This document shows, in pieces, positions 5,730 to 5,756 of a stretch of 5,756 bases of DNA. This DNA is from Anaerotignum sp. (GTDB taxonomy: Bacteria; Bacillota; Clostridia; Lachnospirales; Anaerotignaceae): assembly GCA_017442465.1 (NCBI GenBank), contig JAFRZQ010000027.1:1-5756 (forward strand), given 5' to 3'. The notes under the pieces are model-generated. The model saw nothing but the letters and a program-made list of their open reading frames with translations. It had not been told where the DNA came from and ran no database searches. The position numbers and the translations under genes were made by a program. Every line of letters starts with the position of its first letter. Positions within the stretch are counted from its first letter, which is position 1.

Positions 5730-5756
5730 GTCATTCGGCGGTGCCACCCTTATTGA
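5719..5756 (-). promoter_or_regulatory. T-box riboswitch, antiterminator end (rest beyond window)
   Basis: The minus strand carries the conserved T-box sequence AAGGGTGGCACCGCC (5751-5737). It folds as AAGGG (5751-5747) with CCCTT (5723-5719), a 7-base bulge TGGCACC that in T-boxes binds the free tRNA acceptor end, and an upper helix GCCGA (5739-5735) with TTGGT (5728-5724) closed by loop ATGACC. Uncharged tRNA stabilises this fold and lets transcription read into proS. The specifier loop, where a proline codon is expected, lies to the right of the window and cannot be checked. The last bases (TCAAT at 5756-5752) belong to the linker upstream of the antiterminator. Confidence 0.93.

Overview
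The window looks like a piece of a Bacillota chromosome, probably an anaerobic Clostridia or Negativicutes-type organism. This is inferred from several things together. The Shine-Dalgarno sequences are strong (AGGAGG). The intrinsic terminators are compact GC hairpins with T-tracts. The tRNA gene has no encoded CCA. A T-box leader precedes an aminoacyl-tRNA synthetase gene. The prolyl-tRNA synthetase is the short type without an editing insertion, and a secreted nucleotidase ends in a LysM cell-wall domain. Base composition is moderate by eye and even across the genes. I cannot name a genus.

Layout, left to right. (1) Bases 1-1849, + strand: the 3' part of a secreted bifunctional 5'-nucleotidase / 2',3'-cyclic phosphodiesterase of the UshA type with a C-terminal LysM domain. 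The true start lies left of the window. A hairpin terminator follows. (2) Bases 1923-2073, + strand: a self-contained tRNA-Thr(CGU) unit with its own promoter and terminator. (3) Bases 2099-4036, + strand: two tandem paralogous EamA/DMT-family membrane transporters, each with its own apparent promoter and terminator. The first probably starts at a TTG codon. The second is preceded by a 9-bp repeat tract that contains a tiny potential leader ORF. (4) Bases 4037-4216: about 180 bases without a convincing gene but dense in nested inverted repeats, lying between convergent genes. It would form the 3' untranslated part of the leftward transcript. (5) Bases 4217-5756, - strand: proS, preceded by the downstream end of a T-box riboswitch (antiterminator and terminator). 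The specifier part of the riboswitch is beyond the right edge.

Functionally these are mostly independent transcription units. The nucleotidase would scavenge nucleotides outside the membrane. The transporters move unknown small metabolites. The tRNA and proS serve translation, with proS probably induced when uncharged tRNA-Pro accumulates. I see no defence system, CRISPR array, complete mobile element or new multi-gene system. The part least explained by known genes is the palindrome-rich segment at 4054-4203, followed by the leader of the second transporter.
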